Numbered from the stretch's first letter, positions 7,327-15,833 are shown. The stretch is 64,000 nt of DNA from Alistipes sp. (GCA_021201825.1 JAJQED010000008.1:62001-126000); one strand, 5' to 3'. A program made the numbers and translations. The notes: generated by a model not told the origin, from the sequence alone.

Positions 7327-9879
7327 ATGAAAGGCAAAATAATAACGTGGCCGATAGTGATATTGTTCGGTATGTGCTGCACATTCCCGGCCGCAGGGCA
7401 AACGTTTACCGGGCGGGTTATCGGTGTCGACGACGGCGGCAGGGTCGATCTGGCAGGCGCAGTAGTCCTGTGGGAGGGAACCACCGTCAGCACTACTACC
7501 GATGCGGACGGCCGTTTTACTATCGAGGCCCCGCAAAACGGCTCCCGGTCGTTAACGGCATCTTACCCGGATTATATATCGCAAACTATCGATATATCGG
7601 ACTACGACGAACACTATGTGGAATTCGAACTGCAATACAATCAGCAAACGCCGACACTTTCCCGGCCCGGCGTACAAAACGGACTTATCCAAGGGCATGT
7701 ATACGGGCAGGAAGCAGAAGAGCTAATCCCGCTGGCCGGCGCTACCGTAAGGTACGCCGACAAACCGGACGGTGTGCTGACGGACCATAACGGGGCGTTC
7801 TCCATCGGTTTCGACGACGGGCCGGTAACCCGGCTCGAATTTTCCTACCTGGGATATTCCGGTGTCACCGAAACTTACAACACTTTTAATATGGCCGGTA
7901 TATCCGGCGTAGAGATAGTCCTCCACCCGACAGCTTTGGAAGAGGTGGTGGTTCACGGCCGTCAAAGTGGCACCACGTTCTCACGGCTGGCTACCCAAAA
8001 GATAGAGACCATCACGGGTGCCGGACTCTTGAAGATGGCCTGCTGCAACCTTTCGGAAAGTTTCGAGAACAGCGCCACGGTCACCGTCGGGTTCACCGAC
8101 GCCGTGTCCGGCGCCAAGCAGGTGCAGTTGTTGGGCCTCTCGGGCATTTACACACAGATGATGGACGAGAACATCCCCACTATGCGGGGGCTGGCGGCCA
8201 CATACGGATGGAGTTTTACTCCGGGGCCGTGGCTCCATTCCATCCAGATATCCAAAGGGGCGTCGTCCGTGGTCAACGGGTACGAATCGGTCACGGGCCA
8301 GATAAACCTCGAGTTCAAGAAACCCGACCAGGCCGAGACCCTGTTCATAAACCTTTACGGGGACGAGTCGTCCCGGGCCGAAGCCAATATCACGTCGGCC
8401 GTCCAGATCAACGACAAACTATCTACCGGTATCTTCCTGCACGGATCGGCCGAGCGCAAGGGCCACGACCGGGACCACGACGGGTTCCTCGACCAGCCGC
8501 GCACCCGTTTCGTCAACGCCTATAACCGCTGGATGTGGATCGACGCGGCAAAAGGCATCGAATCGCGTACGGGATTCCGTTTCCTTTACGACAAAAGGGA
8601 GGGGGGACAAACATCCGAAGTGGCTACGGCTACGGACCGTTATACCACCGACATAATCAACCGCAGTTTCAGCCTGTTCAACAAAACGGGGATTTCCATA
8701 GGAGACCGGGAGGGGCAAAGCCTGGGGATCATTACCAGCTTTACCAACTACCGGCAGGATTCCCGGTTCGGCCTGAAGGATTACGACGGCACCCAGAATA
8801 CGGTCTACCTGAACACCCTGTTCAGTTCCTATATCTCCAACACTTCCCACCGTTATACCGCCGGGGCCAGTTTCAATTACGACGATATCGATGCCACGTA
8901 TCAGGACCGGCTATCGTATAACGACAATACGCCCTACGATCTGGGGCGCAGAGAGGCAGTGGGCGGAGTTTACGCCCAATATACATACGATTGGATGGAC
9001 CGGCTGACCCTGCTTGCCGGTTTCCGCGCGGATTACAACAGCCGCTACGGCTGGCTTTTGACACCGAGGGTCAACGCCCGGCTCGCCCTGTCGGAAAACG
9101 TCGTACTGCGCGGCTCGGCCGGCAAAGGTTACCGCTCGCCGAACGTCATCACCGACAATATCGGCATAATGGCCACATCCCGCCAGTTGGATGCGGGAAA
9201 CATAAATAACCTGGATATCGAGCGGGCTTGGAATTACGGCGCCAATATCTCGTTCTATATCCCCGTGCTCGTATCGAAAAACATCGTCCTGAGCCTGGAT
9301 TACTTCCATACCGATTTCCAGAACCAAGCGATCGTGGATATGGAGCGCGACAGCCGTAATATCTATTTCTACAACCTCGAGGACCGCTCCTATGCGGACG
9401 TCTGGCAGGTGGACATTTCGGCGCCCGTGACCACCGGTCTCGACCTGTTCGCGGCGTTCCGCTATAACGACACCCGCATCACTTACCGGGACGGGCAGGG
9501 CAACTGGTATAAGGTGCAGAAACCGCTGACATCCCGTTACCGGGGCCTTGTGAACCTCTCCTATGCCACGAAGTTCCGCAAATGGGTGTTCGATGCCACT
9601 GCGCAGTTCAACGGCCCCTCCCGGCTTCCGGCATTCGCCGGGTACTCCGACGAGGGCAATTCGCCGTTCTTCCCGGTCTATTTCCTGCAGGTCACCAAAA
9701 ATACCAAGCGGTTCGACATTTACGCCGGGGTGGAGAACCTGCTCGATTACCGGCAAAAGAACCCGATCATCGACGCCGGGGACCCGTTCGGCACGGGATT
9801 CGACAGCAGCCGTATATGGGGCCCGCTTATGGGACGGAAGATATATGCCGGTATGCGGATGCGCATCGGCAGGTTTTAA
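7327..9879 (+). CDS. TonB-dependent outer-membrane receptor, probably metal-related
   Basis: A beta-barrel receptor of 850 residues with a signal peptide ending near AAGQTFTG. Two carboxypeptidase-regulatory-like (Ig-fold) repeats occupy about residues 20-105 and 115-205 (LAGAVVLWEGTTVSTTTDADG; PLAGATVRYADKPDGVLTDHNG). The plug domain (about 215-345) includes QLLGLSGIYTQMMDENIP and ISKGASSVVNGYESVTGQINLEFK. The 22-strand barrel follows and ends in an aromatic residue (GRF). It is not followed by a SusD gene. It sits 32 nt upstream of a secreted HMA-domain protein, a pairing that suggests copper or another soft metal as substrate. The ATG at 7327 was preferred over the GTG at 7312. Confidence 0.9.
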   Translation: MKGKIITWPIVILFGMCCTFPAAGQTFTGRVIGVDDGGRVDLAGAVVLWEGTTVSTTTDADGRFTIEAPQNGSRSLTASYPDYISQTIDISDYDEHYVEFELQYNQQTPTLSRPGVQNGLIQGHVYGQEAEELIPLAGATVRYADKPDGVLTDHNGAFSIGFDDGPVTRLEFSYLGYSGVTETYNTFNMAGISGVEIVLHPTALEEVVVHGRQSGTTFSRLATQKIETITGAGLLKMACCNLSESFENSATVTVGFTDAVSGAKQVQLLGLSGIYTQMMDENIPTMRGLAATYGWSFTPGPWLHSIQISKGASSVVNGYESVTGQINLEFKKPDQAETLFINLYGDESSRAEANITSAVQINDKLSTGIFLHGSAERKGHDRDHDGFLDQPRTRFVNAYNRWMWIDAAKGIESRTGFRFLYDKREGGQTSEVATATDRYTTDIINRSFSLFNKTGISIGDREGQSLGIITSFTNYRQDSRFGLKDYDGTQNTVYLNTLFSSYISNTSHRYTAGASFNYDDIDATYQDRLSYNDNTPYDLGRREAVGGVYAQYTYDWMDRLTLLAGFRADYNSRYGWLLTPRVNARLALSENVVLRGSAGKGYRSPNVITDNIGIMATSRQLDAGNINNLDIERAWNYGANISFYIPVLVSKNIVLSLDYFHTDFQNQAIVDMERDSRNIYFYNLEDRSYADVWQVDISAPVTTGLDLFAAFRYNDTRITYRDGQGNWYKVQKPLTSRYRGLVNLSYATKFRKWVFDATAQFNGPSRLPAFAGYSDEGNSPFFPVYFLQVTKNTKRFDIYAGVENLLDYRQKNPIIDAGDPFGTGFDSSRIWGPLMGRKIYAGMRMRIGRF

Positions 9880-9911
9880 TCGTTACCTTTATAGAGTAAA
9901 ATTTTCTGAAT

Positions 9912-10220
9912 ATGAAACAAATAGCATTTATTGCCGTTACCGTACTGGCCTTCCTGCTCCCGTGGCAGGGTTTGCAGGCCCAGCCCAAAGAGAAAAAGGG
10001 CGCGCAGGTCGAGACTGTAGTCTTTAGCGTCAATGTCCATTGTGACAACTGCAAGGCCAAGCTGGAAAAGAAGATACCGTTCGAGAAAGGGGTCAAAGAC
10101 ATGGACGTGGACCTGGAGAACCAAATGGTCACCGTTAAGTTCGACACCCGGAAGAACGACGCCGAGGCCATAGCAAAAGCGATCGGGGACCTGGGTTACA
10201 CGGTCGAGATTATCGAATAA
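9912..10220 (+). CDS. Secreted HMA-domain metal-binding protein
   Basis: A 102-residue protein with an N-terminal signal peptide (to about residue 24, AQA/Q) and one heavy-metal-associated domain. HCDNCKAKLEKK carries the metal-binding CxxC, and the C-terminal GDLGYTVEII matches the CopZ-like fold. It probably binds Cu(I) or a similar soft metal in the periplasm. It follows the TonB receptor by 32 nt, with no terminator between, so the two are probably one operon. Confidence 0.88.
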   Translation: MKQIAFIAVTVLAFLLPWQGLQAQPKEKKGAQVETVVFSVNVHCDNCKAKLEKKIPFEKGVKDMDVDLENQMVTVKFDTRKNDAEAIAKAIGDLGYTVEIIE

Positions 10221-10329
10221 TACGGCGGGATGCTTCCCTCACTACATGGTAGTTCGGGTGATCTCCCTCCTGCGACTTTAATCCTGCCCCGGCGAAAATG
10301 GCGGATAATTCCCGGCTCTGCCGGGATAG

Positions 10330-10443
10330 GAGATTGCCACGTCGCTTTGCTCCTCGCTATGACGTTTCTGGTTTCTCCCAATAACGCTTTTTCCCATAAT
10401 TGCAAACATTTCCCCGTCATTGCGAACGCAGTGAAGCAATCTC
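10330..10443. repeat. MITE-like inverted repeat element
   Basis: A 114-bp element bounded by GAGATTGC (10330-10337) and its exact inverse GCAATCTC (10436-10443). The inner parts of both ends are imperfectly complementary (GCCACGTCGCTTTGCTCCTC on the left; CATTGCGAACGCAGTGAAGC on the right). The sequence style (ATTGCCACGTCGCTTxGCTCC...ATGACG) is that of the short dispersed repeat found in many Bacteroidetes and other genomes. It encodes nothing. It lies just 5' of the broken ORF at 10482-11102 and may have displaced that gene's start or promoter. Confidence 0.7.
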
Positions 10444-10481
10444 GGTCGGAGGAGCCGGACGTATTCGGGACCGACTACGGG

Positions 10482-11102
10482 ATGTTCGACAGGACATATG
10501 AGATCGATGGCCACCGGTTCAGGGTCCGTCGCCTGCCCTATCCCGACTTCTTGCGGCTTTATGAATCCCGTACGGAAAGTATAAACCCCCGCGAGGGAGT
10601 GTCCGGCCGGGAAGAAATTAACCGGGTTCTGGATGGTTACCAGTTGGTCGATGATACCGTTTCTGGACTTCGGTTCCGAATCGAAAAAGACGGGTAGCCA
10701 TACATTGTCCTGCCGGATGAGGTCTGGGACGATATCACTTACTACCCGTCGGAAGATATACTGATTTACCATATTGGCCATGGAGGCCAGAATGGCGTCC
10801 GGCTGGCCACCCGGGAAACCGTAAATTTTAACCCGGGGGTCACTTACTGGTCCCCAGAGAGGGACTACCGGTTTACCGGCATCTATAAAATGGACTGGTT
10901 CGATATGCATTTCGAAGTCCTCGACCCTGCTACCGGGCGCTACGAACTACTTGCTTATATTGCTGATTTTTTCCGGACCGTTCCGGGAAATGTCCTCGGC
11001 GGCAACCATGAGTCCGAAATGGAGGACTGCTTCTGGATCGGCCGCCATTTTTTCTTCCGCTGCGGCAAGAAGTGTTCCTGCATAACCATGCCGGAGCCCT
11101 GA
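10482..11102 (+). pseudogene. Broken hypothetical gene with in-frame TAG
   Basis: A continuous protein-like frame runs from about the ATG at 10482 to TGA at 11102 but is cut by TAG at 10695-10697 (FRIEKDG*PYIVLPDEVW). After the stop the same frame continues with plausible coding content such as YIGHGGQN-like and FTGIYKMDWFDMHFEVLDPATG segments. The true N-terminus may lie further upstream and be lost to the repeat element. No family was recognised. A sequencing error at the TAG would restore one ORF of about 206 residues. Confidence 0.6.
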
Positions 11103-11111
11103 CCGCACCGT

Positions 11112-11711
11112 TTACGTATCCACCGTAAGGTCCCCGTATATTTCCGCCAGCCGTTTGCGCAGGTGAAGCACGGCATACCGTTTCCGTGAGATCAGAGTAT
11201 TGACCGGTATCCCGGTGGATTCCGATATCTCTTTGAAAGAGAAATCCTGCAATTCGTTCAATTCGAAAACCGTGCATTGCTCATCGGGAAGCTCGGCCAA
11301 TGCCTCTTCCAGCTCCACCCATACGGCCGACCTCACCATAGCCGTCTCCGGATCTCCGCCCTCCTCCAGCAGGAAATAGGTAAGTTCCCGCATCGAGAGG
11401 TCTCCCTCCTCACCGGTGGTCACCATGGGCATCCGCTCTTCGCGCTTTTTGCGCCGGAAATCGATTATCTGGTTGCTCGCCACCCGGTAGAGCCAGGAGC
11501 TGACGCTCGTGATCGCCTCCTCGTTGTCGTCGAGGGTTACCAGGCTCTGGAACACATTCTGGAACAGGTCTTCCGCGTCCTCCAGGTTGGCTACCCTTTT
11601 ACGGATATAACCCTTTATGGCAGAACCGTATTTCACGAACGCCTCGCCTGCACGGCCCGTCGATCCCGGGCTTAACCCGGTCTTTTTCGCCACCGCTAAA
11701 GTCTCAGCCAT
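11112..11711 (-). CDS. ECF-type RNA polymerase sigma factor
   Basis: A 199-residue sigma-70 family factor from the ATG at 11711. Region 2 (about residues 25-95) includes NLEDAEDLFQNVFQSL, and SSWLYRVASNQIIDFRRKKR is typical. Region 4 (about 140-190) includes LPDEQCTVFELNELQDFSFKEISE followed by an HTH ending in LISRKRYAVLHLRKRL. The start overlaps the end of the upstream membrane-protein gene by 8 nt (ATGGCTGA), which indicates translational coupling. No classical anti-sigma gene is adjacent, so the upstream membrane protein is the best candidate for controlling it. Longer in-frame starts would read through that gene and are not favoured. Confidence 0.88.
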   Translation of the reverse strand: MAETLAVAKKTGLSPGSTGRAGEAFVKYGSAIKGYIRKRVANLEDAEDLFQNVFQSLVTLDDNEEAITSVSSWLYRVASNQIIDFRRKKREERMPMVTTGEEGDLSMRELTYFLLEEGGDPETAMVRSAVWVELEEALAELPDEQCTVFELNELQDFSFKEISESTGIPVNTLISRKRYAVLHLRKRLAEIYGDLTVDT

Positions 11712-12153
11712 TGTTGTCGCTCCGATCCGTCTGGGCTTCATCTTCCTGCGGACCGTTATCCGAAGCGGGCCGGCTGTGGAATCCATGACCGTGGAGGCCG
11801 GAGGCCATCTGACTCCTGATAAATTCCCTGCGCTCCCGGTGATTCATTGAGTGGAATTTGTCGTGCATCTCCCTCCAATCCGTATCCTTGCAGCCCTCGG
11901 CATACGATCTCCATTTATCGTGGCACCTGCCGCGATGGCCGAAATGGCCGTGGAAATGGCCGTGGCCCTTACGGACCCAACCGCCCAGCAACAGTTTGCT
12001 AAGGATCAGCAACCCTGCCGCATACCAAAAGTTAATGGCCGGCACGGCGAAAATATTCACCATTACACTGTTCCACAACAGCATCACTATGGCCGACACA
12101 GCAGCGAACACCGCCAGGAAAATAACCGGACCCAGCCCCCTTAATTTTCTCAT
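11704..12153 (-). CDS. His-rich two-helix membrane protein linked to the sigma factor
   Basis: A 149-residue protein with two predicted membrane helices (about 8-30 and 38-58). A His/Gly-rich segment follows (KGHGHFHGHFGHRGRCHDKW), then a charged soluble tail with a MNHRERREFIRS-type motif. Similar small membrane proteins commonly accompany ECF sigma genes in Bacteroidetes, but no function is established to my knowledge. The His and Cys cluster could bind metal. Its stop overlaps the sigma factor's ATG, and a ferredoxin gene ends 31 nt upstream. It may act as a membrane-bound regulator of the sigma factor (inference). Confidence 0.75.
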   Translation of the reverse strand: MRKLRGLGPVIFLAVFAAVSAIVMLLWNSVMVNIFAVPAINFWYAAGLLILSKLLLGGWVRKGHGHFHGHFGHRGRCHDKWRSYAEGCKDTDWREMHDKFHSMNHRERREFIRSQMASGLHGHGFHSRPASDNGPQEDEAQTDRSDNNG

Positions 12154-12184
12154 AACATTCCTTTTAATCCGTAAATATCGCTAT

Positions 12185-12457
12185 TTATTTGTAACCCATG
12201 CTCAACTGCCCGCTTTGCTTTTCTACATATAGCGCGCTCATATGGCAAACGTTCACGCACCTACCGCATCCGGTACACCGCTCGGGATATGCCAGCCAGA
12301 CCGTGGCCTGGTCGTCCCTGAAGTGGAGCCGCAGCGCGTCCCTGCGGCACCGGGCCATACATTTACCGCATCCGGCGCAAAGCTCCGGGATTATCATCAG
12401 CGTAGCCGTAGTACCTGTGGTAGTCTGGTTATTTTTATCTTTACTGAAAAAAAACAT
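12185..12457 (-). CDS. 2x[4Fe-4S] ferredoxin-type protein
   Basis: A 90-residue cytoplasmic iron-sulfur protein with two complete CxxCxxCxxxC motifs, at Cys27-30-33-37 (CAGCGKCMARC) and Cys61-64-67-71 (CTGCGRCVNVC). Unlike the usual ferredoxin, where the fourth cysteine is followed by Pro, both motifs lack that proline. The ATG at 12457 is chosen; it adds a polar N-terminal stretch of about 20 residues, and an internal ATG at residue 21 is also possible. It is first in the likely operon ferredoxin, His-rich membrane protein, sigma factor, and may feed a redox signal to that system (inference). Confidence 0.85.
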   Translation of the reverse strand: MFFFSKDKNNQTTTGTTATLMIIPELCAGCGKCMARCRRDALRLHFRDDQATVWLAYPERCTGCGRCVNVCHMSALYVEKQSGQLSMGYK

Positions 12458-12602
12458 AATCCGATCCTTAAAATTAATACACATAATTTCGAAAGGCCTT
12501 TCACTTATCCAGACGAAACAGCCGGAATAATATTTTAACTTTAAATGATTTTTCTACTCCTTTGCGGGAAAGGACCGGAATAATATCTTAAATATCAGGA
12601 TC

Positions 12603-13445
12603 ATGCTTGAAGCTCCGGAAGCCCTTTGCATAGCGGGCCAGATAGACAAAGACCTAAAGGGGAAAGTAGTCGGGACGGTCATAGCGGGATTTACCCCGCA
12701 CAAGTTCACTTTCTTCAACCCCGCCGCGGACCGTTTCGCAGAAATGCTGCAGGGCCGCGAACTGACCGGTGCCCGGAGCGTGGGCGGCATGGTAGAGATA
12801 TTGTTCGGAGAAATATCCGTGGTTTTGAGCGACGGGGCAAATATACGGTTCACGGCAGCCGCGGCAGACCTGCCCGCCACCCACCAGCTGCTTATCGGGT
12901 TTACGGACGAGAGTTGCATTACCGTTATGGTAAGGATGTATGCCGGCATTCTTTGCTTCGGCTCCGGCGGACCGCAGGGCCAACTGTCGGACTATTATGC
13001 GGTGGCGGCCGGCAAACCACAGATGCTCTCGGACAACTTTACCCGGGAATATTTCATATCCGTGGCTTCACAACCCTCATTAAAGAACAGAAGCGCCAAG
13101 GCCCTGCTGGCTACCGAACAGCGCTTTCCCGGCCTGGGCAACGGCGTACTTCAGGACATCCTGTTCAATGCCGGAATTCACCCCAAAAGAAAAACTTCCA
13201 CCCTCGGGGAGAGCGGTTTGGATACTCTTTACCGATCTATCCGCCATACGCTGGGCGAGATGGCCGGACACGGGGGTCGGGACAGCGAGATGGACCTTTA
13301 CGGTAATAAAGGCGGCTATGTGGCCTTTCTTTCCAAAGACACGGCCGGGAAGCCCTGCCCGAAGTGCGGTTCGACGATAGTCAAGGAGAACTATATGGGC
13401 GGCAGCGTTTACTTTTGCCCTGCCTGCCAGCCCATCGAGCCGTAA
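12603..13445 (+). CDS. Fpg/Nei-family DNA glycosylase-like protein, variant N-terminus
   Basis: A 280-residue relative of formamidopyrimidine-DNA glycosylase and endonuclease VIII. It shows the N-terminal beta-sandwich, a helix-two-turn-helix region (LLATEQRFPGLGNGVLQDIL, with the conserved PGLGNG loop) and a C-terminal zinc finger (Cys252, Cys255, Cys272, Cys275). The usual mature N-terminus is Pro-Glu after Met; here it is MLEAPEAL, so the catalytic Pro is absent at position 2 although Glu3 is present. The protein may use another nucleophile, lack lyase activity, or not be a glycosylase. It stands alone, divergent from the ferredoxin-sigma operon. Confidence 0.85.
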   Translation: MLEAPEALCIAGQIDKDLKGKVVGTVIAGFTPHKFTFFNPAADRFAEMLQGRELTGARSVGGMVEILFGEISVVLSDGANIRFTAAAADLPATHQLLIGFTDESCITVMVRMYAGILCFGSGGPQGQLSDYYAVAAGKPQMLSDNFTREYFISVASQPSLKNRSAKALLATEQRFPGLGNGVLQDILFNAGIHPKRKTSTLGESGLDTLYRSIRHTLGEMAGHGGRDSEMDLYGNKGGYVAFLSKDTAGKPCPKCGSTIVKENYMGGSVYFCPACQPIEP

Positions 13446-13457
13446 CCGGCAAAGAAA

Positions 13458-13510
13458 AGGGCCCTCCGGATGGAGGACCCTGATTCGTAACGGACCGCCG
13501 CTGGCGGTCC
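13458..13510. terminator. Paired hairpins between convergent genes
   Basis: Two strong hairpins follow each other: AGGGCCCTCC / GGAGGACCCT (13458-13467 and 13472-13481, one mismatch) and GGACCGCC / GGCGGTCC (13492-13499 and 13503-13510). No clear T-run follows on either strand, so this is a possible two-way terminator for the glycosylase gene and the convergent HTH gene. Confidence 0.4.
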
Positions 13511-13568
13511 ATCACATCAACCCAGCTTTATTAAATAGAATATTATATAGGATATTCTTGTTTAGCCC

Positions 13569-14564
13569 CTATGGTATCCCGTCGGGGTCCGGCTTGATCG
13601 AGTTCACAAGCTTGCGGTGTTCGGCGAAGAACTTGATCCGCTCGGCCTCGGCGCTTTGCGAAATTAGAGTGGAATGGCGTTTAAGAGCCCTGATCCACGA
13701 TTTTTGTGCGTCGCAGATCAACTTCTGCTGCGAATCGAAAGAGTTTATCAGGTGTACCTTGAAGAAGCAGATCTGGAAATTGTCCCTCTCGGCATATCCG
13801 TACGTAGACTCGAAGTCCAGGTTGGAAAGGTAGACCGAAACCTGTTTGCCGAGGTTGTTATGGCCGTCGATGGCCAGCCGCTCCAATTCGTCCAACAGCT
13901 GCAACAGCTCTTTTTTCATATTCCTGACATCCTCCGCGCTGATAACTTTCAGGGCGCAGAAATATTCCACCTCACGGATGTAAGATTTCAGCACGTTACA
14001 GTCGAAGATGAAAGAGACGGAATTTATATTTTTGATCGAGTCGGCCATTTTCTCCTGCATCTCGATGAGCTTGCGGGGCATCTCCAGGTTCTCCAGGGTG
14101 GAGGGGAGCGTCAGCCGGTCGTTATGGTAGAGCCAGCGGCAGAGCCGGTATCGCGTCAGGTAATTGTATGACGGATAGAGAGCATACGGGATAATGTTGC
14201 AGGCTATGTTCATCTCCGAAGCCGGGTCTTTCGCTACGTAGCTGAATATATTGTAATAATAATTCAGCATCTCGAAATAGTTGCGGTACTCGTTTTCGGA
14301 GTCCACCAGCTGTAGGTTGAACATCGCCCCGTTCGAGACTTTCTCGCCCATTATGCCGTCCAGCGAGATATTGAAGTGCTTTGCAAGGAATACCACTTCG
14401 TTGAACGTAAAGGGCACCTCGCCCCTAAGCCTGCGGTAAACCGATTCCTTGCCCAGGCACAGTATATCCATAAGAGTATGGGCGAGATTGACCCCCTCCG
14501 GGAGCCGGTCTTTCATCGCCCTTACAAGTTCATCACCATAATTAAAATCCGCCAATGACCTCAT
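13569..14564 (-). CDS. HTH regulator, first of a tandem pair
   Basis: A 331-residue protein from the ATG at 14564; an in-frame GTG at 14573 adds three residues. Residues about 12-75 form a helix-turn-helix domain with a conserved LxxILCLGKESVYRRLRGEVPFT core, as in BetR-like or XRE-like regulators of Bacteroidales. The rest is helical and ends in IRALKRHSTLISQSAEAERIKFF. It is a clear paralogue of the next gene upstream (14868-15833), with the same length and the shared blocks YRRLRGEVPFT and STLISQSAE/SILISHSGE. No sensor domain was recognised. Cytoplasmic transcription regulator is inferred. Confidence 0.72.
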   Translation of the reverse strand: MRSLADFNYGDELVRAMKDRLPEGVNLAHTLMDILCLGKESVYRRLRGEVPFTFNEVVFLAKHFNISLDGIMGEKVSNGAMFNLQLVDSENEYRNYFEMLNYYYNIFSYVAKDPASEMNIACNIIPYALYPSYNYLTRYRLCRWLYHNDRLTLPSTLENLEMPRKLIEMQEKMADSIKNINSVSFIFDCNVLKSYIREVEYFCALKVISAEDVRNMKKELLQLLDELERLAIDGHNNLGKQVSVYLSNLDFESTYGYAERDNFQICFFKVHLINSFDSQQKLICDAQKSWIRALKRHSTLISQSAEAERIKFFAEHRKLVNSIKPDPDGIP

Positions 14565-14867
14565 ATTTCCCACATATTTCCTCTCTGTTCCCTTAGTGCG
14601 GACCTTTGCCGAATAATTTCTCCGGGTTAATTGGATTCAGGTCGAACGGTCCGTCCCCCATGTCACGGTAAAGGCCCGTTACAGGATGCAAATATGGCTG
14701 AAATATGCCACAGGAGGGTTCCGCTAAAACCAAAACGACGACCGCCGAGTGTCTAATTTTGACTCACGGTTAACCTGTTGCACAAAATGTGCTAATCGCA
14801 AATAACACCCCCGGATTGTTTTCCCAAAATATGCAACCACCCGCCCGTGGTTACAGTTCCGGATACT
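14565..14867. other. Spacer between the paralogous HTH genes
   Basis: This 303-bp gap holds no gene. It contains the inverted repeat GCACA-AAA-TGTGC at 14780-14792, a possible operator. No -33/-7 pair was identified with confidence, although the spacing suggests the downstream gene has its own promoter here. Confidence 0.35.
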
Positions 14868-15833
14868 TTACAGCGAGCGGATTATCTCCCTTTGTTTGTT
14901 GAAGAACTGTATTCGCTGCATCTCCCCGCTATGGGAAATGAGTATCGAGAATTTCTTAAGCGAACGTATCCACGCCTTGAGGTTGCGGAACACCTCTTCG
15001 TCGCGGGAGGTCATCGGGTTGAGCGAGAATACCCGCAGCAGGCTGAGCATATAACTCTTCTGTTCGATATAACTGTACGTAGCCTGGAAGTTTATATTGG
15101 AAATGTATATCTGAACGTCGTTACCCGAGCGGAACCTGCCCGTATTGGCGATACTGAGCATCTCGTCCAGCAGAGCCATAAGCTCCTCGCGCAGGCGGTC
15201 CACCTCATGGGGGGATACCATGCCGATGCTTACGAAATAGCTAATGTCGTTGACCAGCGAAGTGAACAGCATACTGTCCAGCACATAATAGGTGAACCCG
15301 AACCGCTGCATGGTGGAGACGTATTCCCGTTGTTTACGATAAAGATCGTCCGGGATAACCACTTCGTCCATAGTCCGTGGCTGTTCATACTCCTGGCTCT
15401 GGTAAATCCATTTCATATACCTGAAGCGGGATATAGTCTCGTAATTCATCGTAAATACTTGTGGCACCACGTTGGCGGCCGTACCCGCCTCTACGGCCGA
15501 AACGTCGCCGATCCCCTCGAACAGCTGCAGGTAATTGTCCACCATGGCGTAGTATGTCCGAACCGGGTCGGGATATTTGACCAGGTTCATGTCGAACACC
15601 GCGTTGCCCTTACGGCCGGTCCCGGTCAGCTGGTCGAGCGATATACCCAGTTTTCCCGAAACGATCGCCGCCTCGGCCAGGGTGAACGGCACCTCTCCCC
15701 TGAGCCTGCGGTAAACGGCCTCCTTACCGATACAAAGCAGGTCCATCAGCACCCGCGCGAGGTTCATTCCTGCCGGGATCTTCTCCCGCATCACTTCTAT
15801 CAGTCCGTTGTTGAGTTGTTCGGTCGTCATCAT
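14868..15833 (-). CDS. HTH regulator, second of a tandem pair
   Basis: A 321-residue protein from the ATG-ATG pair at 15833; an in-frame GTG at 15857 lies further up. The N-terminal HTH (about 8-70) contains LMDLLCIGKEAVYRRLRGEVPFT, almost the same as in the neighbour at 13569-14564. The long helical remainder ends with LKAWIRSLKKFSILISHSGEMQRIQFF. The strong matches in the DNA-binding core and C-terminus with a diverged middle suggest old duplication and divergence of what is sensed. A candidate promoter lies at 15910-15941. The target genes are unknown. Confidence 0.72.
   Translation of the reverse strand: MMTTEQLNNGLIEVMREKIPAGMNLARVLMDLLCIGKEAVYRRLRGEVPFTLAEAAIVSGKLGISLDQLTGTGRKGNAVFDMNLVKYPDPVRTYYAMVDNYLQLFEGIGDVSAVEAGTAANVVPQVFTMNYETISRFRYMKWIYQSQEYEQPRTMDEVVIPDDLYRKQREYVSTMQRFGFTYYVLDSMLFTSLVNDISYFVSIGMVSPHEVDRLREELMALLDEMLSIANTGRFRSGNDVQIYISNINFQATYSYIEQKSYMLSLLRVFSLNPMTSRDEEVFRNLKAWIRSLKKFSILISHSGEMQRIQFFNKQREIIRSL

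Noticed and set aside
14780-14792. GCACAAAATGTGC as a proven operator.
   Set aside because: Only one copy was seen; it is kept as a note and not as a regulatory site.
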